Shown: one piece after another, positions 1 through 8,752 of the stretch
How the letters are laid out: each line of letters opens with the position of its first letter
Position numbering within the stretch: position 1 is the first letter of the stretch
From: Georgenia soli
Lineage (GTDB): Bacteria > Actinomycetota > Actinomycetes > Actinomycetales > Actinomycetaceae
Assembly: GCF_002563695.1 (NCBI RefSeq)
Contig: NZ_PDJI01000004.1
Location: 2,418,001 to 2,482,000 of the forward strand
Direction: 5' to 3'
Length of the DNA stretch: 64,000 nucleotides
Position numbers and translations under genes: made by a program
Notes under the pieces: model-generated
Seen by the model: the letters and a program-made list of their open reading frames with translations, nothing else
Databases searched by the model: none
What the model was told of the DNA's origin: nothing

Positions 1-2
1 AC

Positions 3-365
3 GTCGTGGTGCTCATCGGCATCAACGATCTGCAGCGCTCGTGGCGGGGTGCGTGGGCGCGAGACGTCGCCGATCTGCTGCGCGTGGTGCAGCGGACGTC
101 CCCGGACGCCCGCGTCGTCGTCAGCGGGCTCCCGGACGTCACGGCCATCCCGGCGCTCCCGCCGCCGCTCGGCCCGGTGCTCGCCCGCCGGGCACGGCGC
201 TTCGGGTGGGCGACCGAGCGCGCGGCGGCGGCGAGCGGCGCCGTCTACGTCCCCGTCGACCACCTGGCGCTCAACCCGGCGGACTTCTCCGCCGACGGCC
301 TGCACCCCGGCCCCGACGGGTACGCCCGCTGGGCCAGACACCTCGCGCCGTACCTCACGAGGTAA
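3..365 (+). CDS. SGNH/GDSL-type esterase/lipase, 5' truncated by the window edge
   Basis: Only the C-terminal ~120 residues are present; the frame is open to the window's left edge, so the true start lies outside. It retains a GxND-like block (GINDLQRSW) near the visible start, matching block III of SGNH hydrolases, and a C-terminal DGLHPGPDGY block carrying the catalytic Asp-His pair (block V). The nucleophile Ser block is off the window. Family members hydrolyse esters or remove O-acetyl groups from lipids and carbohydrates; the substrate cannot be read here. It ends with TAA 95 bp before the gluconokinase start. Confidence 0.75.
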   Translation, partial: VVVLIGINDLQRSWRGAWARDVADLLRVVQRTSPDARVVVSGLPDVTAIPALPPPLGPVLARRARRFGWATERAAAASGAVYVPVDHLALNPADFSADGLHPGPDGYARWARHLAPYLTR

Positions 366-460
366 CCGTGTCGGAGGCCCGGGCAACCGGAGGCAAGGCG
401 TGGCAGGCGGCGGGCCGCCCCAGGTACGGTCGGGGCACCACCAGCCGATCGGAGCATCGA

Positions 461-1018
461 ATGACCGAGGCGAGCACCGCCGCCACCATGTCGCCGTGGC
501 CGAAGAAGGCGCGCGGCCCGCGCCACCTCGTGGTGATGGGCGTCTCCGGCGGCGGCAAGACGACGATCGCGATGATGCTCGCGGGCAAGCTCGGCTACAT
601 CTTCGCCGAGGGCGACGAGTTCCACAGCGAGGCCAACCGCGAGAAGATGCGCTCCGGTACCCCGCTGAACGACGACGACCGCGCCCCGTGGCTGCAGTCC
701 ATCCAGGACTGGATGACCGCCGAGGCTCAGGTGGGGCACTCCACCGTGGTCACCTGCTCGGCCCTGAAGCGCAAGTACCGGGACGTCCTGCGCGGCGCCG
801 AGGGGAGCACGATCTTCGTGCACATGGCGCCGCCGGTCGACCTCACGCTCGAGCGCATGAACCGCCGCAAGGGCCACTACATGCCGGCCAGCCTGCTCGA
901 CTCGCAGATCGACACGCTCGAGGAGCTCGAGCCGGACGAGGACGGCTTCAAGGTCCACAACGTCGGCACGCCCACCGAGGTGCTGGCGGAGGTCCTCGAC
1001 CACCTCAAGGACCGCTGA
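461..1018 (+). CDS. gntK: gluconokinase (GntK family), 185 aa
   Basis: Phosphorylates D-gluconate to 6-phosphogluconate with ATP, feeding the pentose phosphate pathway; cytoplasmic. Residues ~26-34 form a P-loop (GVSGGGKTT), followed by the GDEFH motif and the segment TPLNDDDRAPWL, both characteristic of GntK-type gluconokinases. SALKRKYRD and RKGHYMPASLLDSQ are further family signatures. The reading frame extends upstream, but the ATG at 461 gives a normal family length with a short N-terminal extension before the P-loop. The next gene follows 45 bp later on the same strand. Confidence 0.93.
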   Translation: MTEASTAATMSPWPKKARGPRHLVVMGVSGGGKTTIAMMLAGKLGYIFAEGDEFHSEANREKMRSGTPLNDDDRAPWLQSIQDWMTAEAQVGHSTVVTCSALKRKYRDVLRGAEGSTIFVHMAPPVDLTLERMNRRKGHYMPASLLDSQIDTLEELEPDEDGFKVHNVGTPTEVLAEVLDHLKDR

Positions 1019-1063
1019 CGCCGAAGATTTCCGGCCCCCGCGGCCGTCGGCGATGATGGCGGT

Positions 1064-1732
1064 ATGCGACTGATCCTTGTGCGGCACGGCCAGACCAGCT
1101 CCAACGTCGGCGGCCTGCTCGACACCGCCGAGCCCGGGGCCGACCTGACCGACCTGGGCCGGGAGCAGGCCGCAGCCCTGCCGGCGGCGCTCGGCGAGGA
1201 GCCGATCGACCTCATCGTCGCCTCCACCCTGGTGCGCACGCAGCAGACGGCCCACCCGCTGGCCGCTCACGCCGGCCTGGAGACCCTCGTGCGACGCGGC
1301 GTCCGGGAGGTCCACGCCGGCGACCTGGAGATGCGCGGTGACATGGCCTCCGTGCGCACCTACCTCGGCACGATCTTCGAGTGGAGCGCCGGGAACCTCG
1401 ACGCTCGCGTCCCGGGTGGGGAGAGCGGCGCCGAGTTCTTCGCCCGCTACGACGAGGTGGTCGCGGAGGTGGCGGCGACCGGGGCGGGCACCGCCGTCGT
1501 CGTCAGCCACGGCGCCGCGATCCGCTCCTGGGTCGCCGCCCGGACCGACAACGTCAGCATCGACCACGCCGCCACCCACCCGGTGACCAACACCGGCGCG
1601 GTCGTCCTCGAGGGCAGCCTGGAGGACGGGTGGACCGCGCTGACGTGGGAGGGGCACGCCCTCGGCGGCCCCGCCGTAGACCGGCCCGAGGCCGACGGCG
1701 CAGCCGCCGAGCCCGTCGACGTCCAGGGCTGA
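1064..1732 (+). CDS. histidine phosphatase family protein, 222 aa
   Basis: Member of the phosphoglycerate-mutase-like superfamily. The N-terminal RHGQTSSN holds the phospho-accepting His at residue 8, and the second catalytic His lies in VVVSHGAAIRSW around residue 149. LVRTQQTAHPL is the usual conserved arginine segment. The substrate cannot be deduced: the family covers phosphosugars, phosphoproteins and cofactors. It follows gntK in the same direction at 45 bp and may be co-transcribed. A second, divergent member of the family lies at 35303-35893. Confidence 0.88.
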   Translation: MRLILVRHGQTSSNVGGLLDTAEPGADLTDLGREQAAALPAALGEEPIDLIVASTLVRTQQTAHPLAAHAGLETLVRRGVREVHAGDLEMRGDMASVRTYLGTIFEWSAGNLDARVPGGESGAEFFARYDEVVAEVAATGAGTAVVVSHGAAIRSWVAARTDNVSIDHAATHPVTNTGAVVLEGSLEDGWTALTWEGHALGGPAVDRPEADGAAAEPVDVQG

Positions 1733-1797
1733 GCCGCCCCGGTCCCGGCACGGCACGGCACGGCAGCGTGACGACGCCGTGACGGCCTGATCGTCGC

Positions 1798-1827
1798 GGC
1801 GCCATACGTACTTGTGCGTATGGCGCC
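1798..1827. promoter_or_regulatory. perfect 11-bp inverted repeat (operator or terminator)
   Basis: The arms GGCGCCATACG (1798-1808) and CGTATGGCGCC (1817-1827) are perfectly complementary around an 8-nt spacer. The site lies 65 bp after the histidine phosphatase stop and ~72 bp before the next start. No T-run follows. The AT-containing CATACG/CGTATG core looks more like a protein-binding dyad than an intrinsic terminator, but either is possible. Confidence 0.5.
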
Positions 1828-1898
1828 CGGGCAGGCCCCTCACGAGACTTCCCTCCATGACGCCGCCACCGGGGCGGCACGCCATCGAGGAGGTACCC

Positions 1899-2360
1899 GT
1901 GACCGGGACACGTCACAGCACCGCCCGTACGTGGAGGCGCCGCGCGGGCGCCGTCGCGGCCGCCGTCGCAGCGATGGGCATCGCGAGCGCGACGAGCGCA
2001 TCGGCCCATCACTGCTACAAGGTCGACTGGAACGACAGCGCGCGCGAGCAGCTCGCCAAGAACCGCACGGCCTGGATGCCGCTGTCCGACCTGGGCGCCA
2101 TGATCATCGGTGCACCGGTCGAGCAGGGCGGTTATGGCCGTCCCGACTGCGCCGGGTCCGCCGACGTCGCCGTCGCCGCATGGATGGAGCAGGCCGGCGT
2201 CTCGCAGGAACCGCTGATCCACTCCAAGGCGACTGTCGGCAGCGGCGCCGCCTACCAGGGCAAGGCCCCCAAGGGCTTCGCCTACCTCAGCGAGGACGAC
2301 TTCGGCGTCCTCGTCATGGCGATCGACGCCGACCTCGCCCAGACCTGCGACGGCTTCTGA
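1899..2360 (+). CDS. small secreted protein of unknown function, 153 aa
   Basis: I do not recognise a family. The GTG at 1899 is chosen because a strong GAGGAGG ribosome site lies just upstream and it yields a textbook signal peptide: an Arg-rich n-region (residues ~5-15), an Ala-rich hydrophobic core, and a signal peptidase I site after SATSASA around residue 36, giving a mature protein starting HHCYKVDWND. The mature part has three Cys residues and no further membrane segment, so it is probably extracellular. It is convergent with the hydroxyacid dehydrogenase gene across a hairpin. Confidence 0.75.
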   Translation: MTGTRHSTARTWRRRAGAVAAAVAAMGIASATSASAHHCYKVDWNDSAREQLAKNRTAWMPLSDLGAMIIGAPVEQGGYGRPDCAGSADVAVAAWMEQAGVSQEPLIHSKATVGSGAAYQGKAPKGFAYLSEDDFGVLVMAIDADLAQTCDGF

Positions 2361-2446
2361 CCTCCCGCACCACCGGCCCCGGCCGGTAGGGCTCTGAGGG
2401 TCCCCGCCCCAACCACCCCCCCGCCAGGCGGGTCCCCCTCAGCCCC

Positions 2447-2496
2447 GAACGGGCGGCCCCCGTGCGCCTCATCAGGTGCGCGGGAGCCGCCCGTTC
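2447..2496. terminator. bidirectional terminator-like hairpin between convergent genes
   Basis: GAACGGGCGGC (2447-2457) and GCCGCCCGTTC (2486-2496) form a perfect 11-bp stem. The 28-nt loop itself contains partly complementary GTGCGC/GCGCGG tracts. It sits between two convergent stops (2360 and 2531), where a shared terminator is expected. There is no U-tract, as is common in very GC-rich actinobacteria. Confidence 0.7.
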
Positions 2497-2530
2497 CTCG
2501 TTGCGCCGACGGCGGAGCGGCGCAGCCTGG

Positions 2531-3472
2531 TCAGCGTGCGACGATGTTGCGCAGCGGCTCACCGGCGCGCAGAGCCGCGAGGTTCGCGGCGATGAGCTCG
2601 TCGGCGCCGACCGGCCGGCCGCCCGCGGCGTGCGGGGTGATGACCAGGTTGGGCAGGTCCCACAGCGGCGAGTCGGCGGGCAGCGGCTCCACCGCGGTGA
2701 CGTCGACGGCGGCCCCGGCGATCGCGCCCGCCCGCAGCGCCTCGGCCAGGGCGTCCTCGTCGACCGTGGTCCCGCGGCCGACGTTGACCACGTAGGCGTG
2801 GCGCGGGAGCGCGGCGAGCCGGTCGGCGTCGAGCGCCCGCTCCGTCTGCGGCGTCGCCGGCAGGATCATGACGAGGACGTCGGTGCGTGCCAGCTCGGCG
2901 GTCAGGTCGTCCTCGGCGATCACGTCGAACCCGTCGCGCGGGCCGGCCGAGCGCGCCACCCCGCGCACCTCCGCCCCGAGCCCGCGCAGCAACGGCGCCA
3001 GGGTGCGCCCGATGTTGCCGAAGCCCCACACGAGGACGCGCGCACCGATGAGCGAGGTGACGGCGCCGTCGGGCCGGAGCGGCTGGAGCCCGCCGATCTC
3101 GTCCGCCCACCGGTGCTCGCGCTGCGCGGCGGCCGACTGCGGCAGCCGCCGGAGCAGCGCCAGCGTCAGGGCCAGGGCGTGCTCGGTCACCGTGGCGTCG
3201 TGCAGCCCGACGCCGGAGGTGACGACCACCTCGTCCGGGAAGCCCGCTGACAGCACCGAGTCGGGGCCCGCGGCCAGCGTCTGCACCCAACGCAGGTTCG
3301 GCATGCGGCCGGCGACGGCGGCGAGGTCCGCCTGACGGTTGCCCCAGACCACGAGCGCATCGGCGTCCAGGTGCTCCTCCGGCACGGGCGCGGTCGCGTC
3401 GTACACGACGGAGGAGACGCCGTCGGGCAGGGACGGGTCGAGCGGCATGGTGTCGGGCAGGAGGATCTTCAT
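2531..3472 (-). CDS. D-isomer-specific 2-hydroxyacid dehydrogenase, 313 aa
   Basis: NAD(P)-dependent oxidoreductase interconverting 2-hydroxy acids and 2-keto acids. The C-terminal nucleotide-binding domain shows the Rossmann motif GFGNIG. The catalytic triad positions are visible: Arg in NVGRGTTVDED, Glu in VEPLPADSPLW and His in ITPHAAGGRP. The ATG at 3472 (MKILLPD) is preferred because these proteins start directly at the first beta strand; an in-frame ATG 10 codons upstream would add an unconserved leader. The exact substrate (glyoxylate, phosphoglycerate or other) cannot be assigned. Confidence 0.87.
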   Translation of the reverse strand: MKILLPDTMPLDPSLPDGVSSVVYDATAPVPEEHLDADALVVWGNRQADLAAVAGRMPNLRWVQTLAAGPDSVLSAGFPDEVVVTSGVGLHDATVTEHALALTLALLRRLPQSAAAQREHRWADEIGGLQPLRPDGAVTSLIGARVLVWGFGNIGRTLAPLLRGLGAEVRGVARSAGPRDGFDVIAEDDLTAELARTDVLVMILPATPQTERALDADRLAALPRHAYVVNVGRGTTVDEDALAEALRAGAIAGAAVDVTAVEPLPADSPLWDLPNLVITPHAAGGRPVGADELIAANLAALRAGEPLRNIVAR

Positions 3473-3535
3473 GTGCCCGAGCGTATGTGACCTCCCGGAC
3501 ACCCGGTCTCGGCGGCGCAGCCGGACGCGGTGCGG

Positions 3536-4159
3536 CTAGGCCGGTCTCACGGCCCGGACGTACGCCGCGTTCATCCGCCGTCCGGTGAGCAGCTCTCCAC
3601 GCAGCTGCACGAAGCCGGCCTGGTGCACGAGCCTCTCCAGCGCCCTCTGGTTCAGGTTCCCACCGCCGGACCGCAGCCCCCAGCGCCGCAGGATCTGCCA
3701 CATGCTGACGACCATCTGCCGGGGTGAGAGTCCCTGCCCGGTGGCGTCGGCGACGACGAGCACACCTCCCGGACGCAGCAGCCGACGCGCCTCGGCCAGC
3801 ATCGCGGCCGGGTCGGGGACGATGTGCAGGAGGTTGACCGCGACGACGGCGTCCGCGGAACCCTCGGGCAGGCCGGTGGACGTCGCGTCAGCCGGTCGCA
3901 CCGTCACGTTCGGCAGCGAGCCGAGCTTGCGTCCGGCCTCCTTCAGCATCGGGGCCGAGAGGTCGGTGGCGATCACGCTGGAGCACCGGGGCGCGTACGC
4001 GAGGGTGTGCTGCCCGGTGCCGCAGGCGAGCTCCACCACCTCGCCGTGGAGGTCGGCGGCCAGCCGCGCGCCGATCTTCGACGCCAGGTCAGGACCGCTG
4101 ATGTGCACCTGGTCGGCGTCGTAGGTCTGCGCCACCCGGTCCCAGAACGTCTCCGACAT
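3536..4159 (-). CDS. class I SAM-dependent methyltransferase, 207 aa
   Basis: Methyl transfer from S-adenosylmethionine to an unknown acceptor. Motif I is VVELACGTGQHTLA, followed by an acidic motif II region (IATDLSAPML) and the motif IV/V segment AVVAVNLLHIVPD, then LLRPGGVLVVAD, all typical of Methyltransf_11-like enzymes. The ATG at 4159 is preceded by GGAGGT at good spacing. The first 71 bp overlap, in another frame, the 3' end of the LuxR regulator gene on the same strand, which suggests coupled translation. Confidence 0.85.
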   Translation of the reverse strand: MSETFWDRVAQTYDADQVHISGPDLASKIGARLAADLHGEVVELACGTGQHTLAYAPRCSSVIATDLSAPMLKEAGRKLGSLPNVTVRPADATSTGLPEGSADAVVAVNLLHIVPDPAAMLAEARRLLRPGGVLVVADATGQGLSPRQMVVSMWQILRRWGLRSGGGNLNQRALERLVHQAGFVQLRGELLTGRRMNAAYVRAVRPA

Positions 4160-5012
4160 GCTGCACCTCCGACCCGCCCGTCCCATTGAATCCCGGGAAG
4201 GCGGTCCTCACCGGGTTTTCGGGCACCGACGTGACCGGCCGTTCACCCACCGGCAGCAGGCCGGCACGCTGCGCCTCGAGCACCGCCGACAGCCGGTCCA
4301 CCGCCCCGAGCTTGCGGTACAGGTTCTCCTGGTGCTTGTGGACGGTGCGCGGCGAGATCGCCAGGCGGGCCGCGATGCCCCGGACGGTGCTGCCGCCCGC
4401 GATGCCGTGCAGCACGAGCAACTCGCGGGGCGTCAGCGCCGGCCCGGACGGGGCAGGCGTGGGCGTCGCCCGGTGCGCCGTCGCGTCTTCCTCGATGCGC
4501 GCGAGGAGGCCGATGTGCCGGTCCAGCCCCGCGACGACCGGCTGGAGCAGCCGGGCCACCTCCTCCTCGGCCTCCCGGAACGGCTCCTCCGCGACGAGGG
4601 CGAAGACCTCGCCCGGGCCGGCCGCGGGCACGGGGAGGGCCAGCTGGTGGACGGTCAGGCCGACCGCCTCGATGAGCTCCCGGGTCCCGGCCGTGAGGAC
4701 GTGGCCGGCGGCCACGGCGTCCGCGAACGTCACCGGTCCGGTGGGCCGCCCGTGCCGGAGGTGGGCCACCAGCGGGTGCCGGTCGACGTCGGCGAGCACC
4801 CTCGGCCAGGCCTGCACCGGTGCCGACCCGTCGGGCAGGTAACGGGCGGTCGGCGTGCCGTCGGGACCGAACAGCGTGCGCACCACGAAGTACGCGTGGA
4901 ACTCCTCCGCGAGCGCCCGGGAGAGCCGCTCGTGCGCCGAGCGCGCGTCGGGCGCAGCCAGGACCTCTGCGCTGACGTCGATCCATCCAAGCGCGCGCCT
5001 GCTCGCGCCCAT
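4089..5012 (-). CDS. LuxR-family HTH transcriptional regulator, 307 aa
   Basis: DNA-binding regulator. The C-terminal part carries a canonical LuxR helix-turn-helix: LTPRELLVLHGIAGG, then IAARLAISPRTVHKHQENLY. The N-terminal ~170 residues look like a sensory domain (GAF-like) with no phospho-acceptor receiver signature. After the HTH the frame continues ~45 residues into the methyltransferase gene, an unusually long same-strand overlap (71 bp). The ATG at 5012 is chosen because of a GGAGG just upstream (in CTCAGCGGGGAGGGACG); longer in-frame starts lack support. It may regulate the overlapping methyltransferase (inference). Confidence 0.82.
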   Translation of the reverse strand: MGASRRALGWIDVSAEVLAAPDARSAHERLSRALAEEFHAYFVVRTLFGPDGTPTARYLPDGSAPVQAWPRVLADVDRHPLVAHLRHGRPTGPVTFADAVAAGHVLTAGTRELIEAVGLTVHQLALPVPAAGPGEVFALVAEEPFREAEEEVARLLQPVVAGLDRHIGLLARIEEDATAHRATPTPAPSGPALTPRELLVLHGIAGGSTVRGIAARLAISPRTVHKHQENLYRKLGAVDRLSAVLEAQRAGLLPVGERPVTSVPENPVRTAFPGFNGTGGSEVQHVGDVLGPGGADLRRRPGAHQRS

Positions 5013-5100
5013 CGTCCCTCCCCGCTGAGGAGGCACACAGTAGCGGTGCGGCGGACGGGGCCGGGCGGTTTTGAGTTCGCTCCTGTCGGTCGTTCCTCGC

Positions 5101-5703
5101 TCAGCCCTGCTCGCGCCAGCGCCGCACCGCGATCGCGACGACGCCGCCGAAGACACCCACCGCGAGCAGGACGACCAGCCACGCCGGGACCCCGGACGCG
5201 CTCGCGCCGTCCTCGGCGGGCGCCGTCGTGGTGGCGCCCGGCGTGCTCACCTCGTCCGGCGAGGCGCTCGGCGCGGGGGCGGACGGCGCAGCCGCGGCGT
5301 CCGTCGTCGTCTCCGGGGCCGCGCCCGCGACGTCGAACCCGAGCTCGCCGTCGATGCGGTGGCCGTCGGAGGAGACCACCGACCACGTCGCGCTGTAGGC
5401 GCCGGCGTCGAGCGCGGGGAGGGGGAACGTGGCCTTGGCGCCGTCGACGGTGGGCGATCCCTCGGCCACCGTCGCGCCGGACGCGTCGGTGACGATCACG
5501 ACCTGGGCGCTGTCGAGGAGCTGGTTGTTGAACGTCAGCACGATCTCGGTCGGTGCGGCGTCGAGCTGGGCACCGTCTGCCGGCTCGGAGCCGATCAGCA
5601 CGTCGTGCGCGCTCGCCGGCGGCGCGAGGACGACGGCGACGAGCGCGAGGAGGGCCAGCAGCGGCGTGCGGATGAGACGGCGGCGGAGGGTGTGGGGGAA
5701 CAC
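5101..5703 (-). CDS. CopC-domain copper resistance protein with C-terminal membrane anchor, 200 aa
   Basis: A signal peptide (RRRLIRTPLLALLALVAVVLA) ends at PPASA, so the mature protein begins HDVLIGSEP. An N-terminal His next to the cleavage site and a second His in SDGHRIDGELGF are the copper-binding positions of CopC proteins. Residues ~33-127 form the beta-barrel CopC domain, followed by a Thr/Ala/Pro-rich linker and a C-terminal membrane helix (AWLVVLLAVGVFGGVVAIAV) with basic tail. It is expected to bind copper on the outer face of the membrane. The start is GTG. It is not adjacent to the csoR-copA operon at 20-24 kb. Confidence 0.88.
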   Translation of the reverse strand: MFPHTLRRRLIRTPLLALLALVAVVLAPPASAHDVLIGSEPADGAQLDAAPTEIVLTFNNQLLDSAQVVIVTDASGATVAEGSPTVDGAKATFPLPALDAGAYSATWSVVSSDGHRIDGELGFDVAGAAPETTTDAAAAPSAPAPSASPDEVSTPGATTTAPAEDGASASGVPAWLVVLLAVGVFGGVVAIAVRRWREQG

Positions 5704-5748
5704 GTGGCCACCATAGGCGCCGCCCCTGCCGCGGAGGAAAGCCGCTGG

Positions 5749-7281
5749 TCACCCGGCCCGCTCGGCCACCTGGTAGCCGTCGGCGTCGACGACGAGGACG
5801 TAGGTGGTGCCGGGGTGACGGCTCTCGGCCAGGGCGGCGGCGTCGGTGACCGTCACGTCGGGCCAGGTCCGTCCCTGGGTGTCGAGCACGAGGTAGTCAG
5901 GGGCCGGGTTGCCGTGGTTGCCCACCCAGTACACCTGGGCCCGGGGGACCAGGTAGGCCATGAGATAGATGTCGGACTCCACCGTGCTGCCGGGCGTCAC
6001 GGCGTCGACGGCCGCCCGTGCGCCGTCGAGCCGCGGCGAGGGCTGGTACGTGACCGGGTCGGCGAGCCGCGCGACCGGCGTCGTCACCGTCATCCCCACC
6101 GTCGTCGCCAGCGCCAGGGCGACGGCGGCGCTCGCCCAGCCGCCCCGGCCTGCCGGGGCGCGGAGCTGACCTGACCCGGCAGGACCGGTCACCGGCGCCC
6201 GACCGGTGCGGCGTGCGGCCGGCGGCCCGGCGACAGCGTCCAGCAGCGCGGCGGCGGCCACGGGCATGAGGACGGCGGAGTAGTGCCACTCCCAGCCCCA
6301 GTAGTGCTCCACCTCGCCGACGAACCGCCACGCCAGCGTGGGCACCCACAGCCACACCAGGGGCGAGCGGACGCCCACCACGCCGGCGGCCAGCACCAGC
6401 AGCAGGACGGTCACCCACTTCTCGGCGGGCGCGAGGGCGCCGAGCAGGAGATCGAGGACGCCCGTGCGGCCCTCGGTGGCCACCCGGTCGTAGTAGTCGT
6501 AGGTCCCGCGCGGGTTCAGGGCCGGGAGGACGACCCCGATCGCGAGCACGAACCACACCACGCCCCAGGCGGCCAGGCCCGCGCCCACCTGTGCCTGCCG
6601 GTCCCCGCGCACGGCCTGCAGCGCCCGGCGCGGCCAGGCGGCCCGGCCGGCGGAGATGCTGCGCCACCAGATCACGAGCCCCAGCACCGCGACGGTCAGC
6701 CCCAGGTCCTCCTTCACCAGCACGAGCGGCGCCGCCCACAGCGCGCACGCCCACCACCGGGCGCGCAGGAACGCGGCGAGGGAGAGGGCCAGCAGCGGCA
6801 CGGCCAGGGCGATCTCGTGGAACTGCACCGCCACGGCGCCCTGCAGACCCCAGCTGAACGCGTAGGCGACGCCGAGCGCCGCCCCCCGCCGCGGGCCGAG
6901 GAGCTCGCGGGCCACGGCGGTCAGGGGGACCGCGGACAGGGCGAGCAGCAGCGCCTGGACGATCAGCAGGGTCAGGCCCGAGGGGAAGAGCCGGTAGATC
7001 GGCCCGAGCACGACGAGGAGCGGGTGGAAGTGATCGCCGAGCAGGTTGAAGCCCGCACCCTTGATCGTCACCACCGGCGCCTCCAGGCGCGAGTACGCCT
7101 TGGCGAGCTGGGTGAAGATGCCGAGGTCCCACGACGGCACCTCGAGCCGCCGCCACTGCGTGACGGCGAAGGTGCTGTACACGGCGGCCGCGACGGCGGC
7201 GACCAGCCAGGGCACCCACGGGCCGTCGGACCGGCGCACGGCGGAGCGACGCCGCCCGGCACGCTCCAACCCGACTCGCAC
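5749..7281 (-). CDS. DUF2079 polytopic membrane protein, 510 aa
   Basis: A multi-spanning membrane protein with many hydrophobic segments. The block SWDLGIFTQLAKAYSR, followed by GFNLLGDHFHPLLV, matches DUF2079 proteins, a GT-C-like fold group whose members are thought to be membrane glycosyltransferases using lipid-linked sugars. The DLGIF acidic residue in the first extracytoplasmic loop is the candidate catalytic position. The C-terminal ~100 residues (PSPRLDGARAAVDAVTPGSTVESD and after) look like an extracytoplasmic domain. No sugar specificity can be read. Confidence 0.82.
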   Translation of the reverse strand: MRVGLERAGRRRSAVRRSDGPWVPWLVAAVAAAVYSTFAVTQWRRLEVPSWDLGIFTQLAKAYSRLEAPVVTIKGAGFNLLGDHFHPLLVVLGPIYRLFPSGLTLLIVQALLLALSAVPLTAVARELLGPRRGAALGVAYAFSWGLQGAVAVQFHEIALAVPLLALSLAAFLRARWWACALWAAPLVLVKEDLGLTVAVLGLVIWWRSISAGRAAWPRRALQAVRGDRQAQVGAGLAAWGVVWFVLAIGVVLPALNPRGTYDYYDRVATEGRTGVLDLLLGALAPAEKWVTVLLLVLAAGVVGVRSPLVWLWVPTLAWRFVGEVEHYWGWEWHYSAVLMPVAAAALLDAVAGPPAARRTGRAPVTGPAGSGQLRAPAGRGGWASAAVALALATTVGMTVTTPVARLADPVTYQPSPRLDGARAAVDAVTPGSTVESDIYLMAYLVPRAQVYWVGNHGNPAPDYLVLDTQGRTWPDVTVTDAAALAESRHPGTTYVLVVDADGYQVAERAG

Positions 7282-7423
7282 GGTCTACCTCCGCGTGCCG
7301 CCCATCCACCGGTCGGCGCCACCCTAACCGCCGCCGCGCACGGGCGCGTGACCGCCTCCACCCGAAGCGGGGTCCGAGCGCAAGGGTGTGGCGGGGACGC
7401 CCGCCGCCCACACCGAGGCGGCC

Positions 7424-8752
7424 CTACGGCGTCGGCAGCTCCACGGGCACGCCGGCGCTCTGGTCTGAGGCGTGCAGCACGAAGGCGGCGGGCACGGTGC
7501 CGACGGGGACGTCGAAGACCACCACGCCCTCCGCGCTCTCGCCCTGCTCGAGCTCGGCGAACCACAGGCGGTTGCCGTCGACCGCCATCGCCGCGCCGGG
7601 GTCCGGCCCGTGCTCCGTGCCGCCGGCGTCGAGGAGCCGCTGGTCGATGTCGAGGAAGTAGGAGGTGCCCGGGGCGGTGGCGGTGACGCGCAGCCGGACG
7701 ACGACGTACTCGCCCTCGGCCGTCGTCGTCGCCGTGGCGCCGGCGAGGTCGGTCAGCCCGGTGGAGACGCCGAGCACCTCCGCCTCGAAGGGACCGTCGG
7801 CCACGGCGGCGCCGACGGCGACCTCCCCGTCGGGCGGTGCGACGGCGGTCGGGGAGGGCAGCGGGTCCGGCGTGGGGCCGGGGGACGTTGTCGGGGCGGG
7901 TGACGGGTCCGGTGACGCCGTCGGTGCGGTCGTGGGCCGCGGGTCGGGCTCGTCGCCGAGCCCGCCGACGACGCCGACGACGAGGCTGACGATCACCCCG
8001 CCGAGGACCAGGACCAGCAGGTTGCGCCGCCACCGGCCGCCGGAGGCCTCGGCCTCTTCGTCCCGGCCGGGCGCGGGCGCGGAACGACCTGCGGGGCCGG
8101 TGCCGGCGGCGGCACCTGCTCGTGCCGGCGCGGTGCCGCCGGGGACGACGGTGATCGTGGGCGTCGGGCCGCCGGCCTCGGCGGGCGACGCCGCGGGGGA
8201 GCCGGGCGCCGGGTCGGCCGGCCCCGGGGCATCCGCGCGACCACGTCGGTTCCGGCGTCCGGGACGCGGGCCGTGCCCCGGCTGGGTGGCCTCCTGGCCG
8301 CGGCGGCGCCGGGAGGGCCGCCGCCGGGGCCCGCGCGAGGGGCGCAGGTCCTGCCGGTCGACGCTGCCCGGCTCGTAGAAGTCCTCGTACCCTGGCGGGG
8401 CGGCCGGTGCGTCCGGGCCTGCCGCCGGTGCCGACGTGCGCCGCCCGGCCCCGCCGACCCGGGCGGGATCCTCGGGCCGGTCCTGGGCCGCCGCCGGGTA
8501 GGTGACCCGGACGTCAGCCGCGCCGTCCGCCGTCGGGGCGGCTGCGCCGTCGGGAAGAGAGGGACCGGGGCCGCCGGCCGGTGGGATGGAGAGGTCGCCG
8601 TAGGGATTGGTGGCCTGGGTGTTCAGGGTCGCCGGTGCGTACGGCTCGGCGTCGGGCGGCCCGTCGGTGTAGGGATCGCCGGTGAACTCCCGGCGGGCGT
8701 CGTCGTGCCGGCCGAACTGCCCGGGGAACCACGGGGGGTCCTGCTGGGTCAC
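7424..8752 (-). CDS. membrane-anchored protein with long disordered N-terminus and DUF4352-like C-terminal domain, 442 aa
   Basis: Residues ~1-245 are rich in Pro, Gly, Ala and Arg and probably disordered and cytoplasmic. One membrane helix (NLLVLVLGGVIVSLVVGVVG) follows near residue 255, then a Pro/Thr-Ser stalk (PTTAPTASPDPSPAPTTSPG) and a C-terminal beta-rich domain of ~130 residues. The phrase EGEYVVVRLRVTATAPGTSYF resembles the DUF4352/Telomere-protein-like fold of Gram-positive lipoproteins. The GTG start at 8752 overlaps the stop of the upstream flippase-like gene by GTGA, so the two are translationally coupled and may act together at the membrane. Confidence 0.72.
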   Translation of the reverse strand: MTQQDPPWFPGQFGRHDDARREFTGDPYTDGPPDAEPYAPATLNTQATNPYGDLSIPPAGGPGPSLPDGAAAPTADGAADVRVTYPAAAQDRPEDPARVGGAGRRTSAPAAGPDAPAAPPGYEDFYEPGSVDRQDLRPSRGPRRRPSRRRRGQEATQPGHGPRPGRRNRRGRADAPGPADPAPGSPAASPAEAGGPTPTITVVPGGTAPARAGAAAGTGPAGRSAPAPGRDEEAEASGGRWRRNLLVLVLGGVIVSLVVGVVGGLGDEPDPRPTTAPTASPDPSPAPTTSPGPTPDPLPSPTAVAPPDGEVAVGAAVADGPFEAEVLGVSTGLTDLAGATATTTAEGEYVVVRLRVTATAPGTSYFLDIDQRLLDAGGTEHGPDPGAAMAVDGNRLWFAELEQGESAEGVVVFDVPVGTVPAAFVLHASDQSAGVPVELPTP

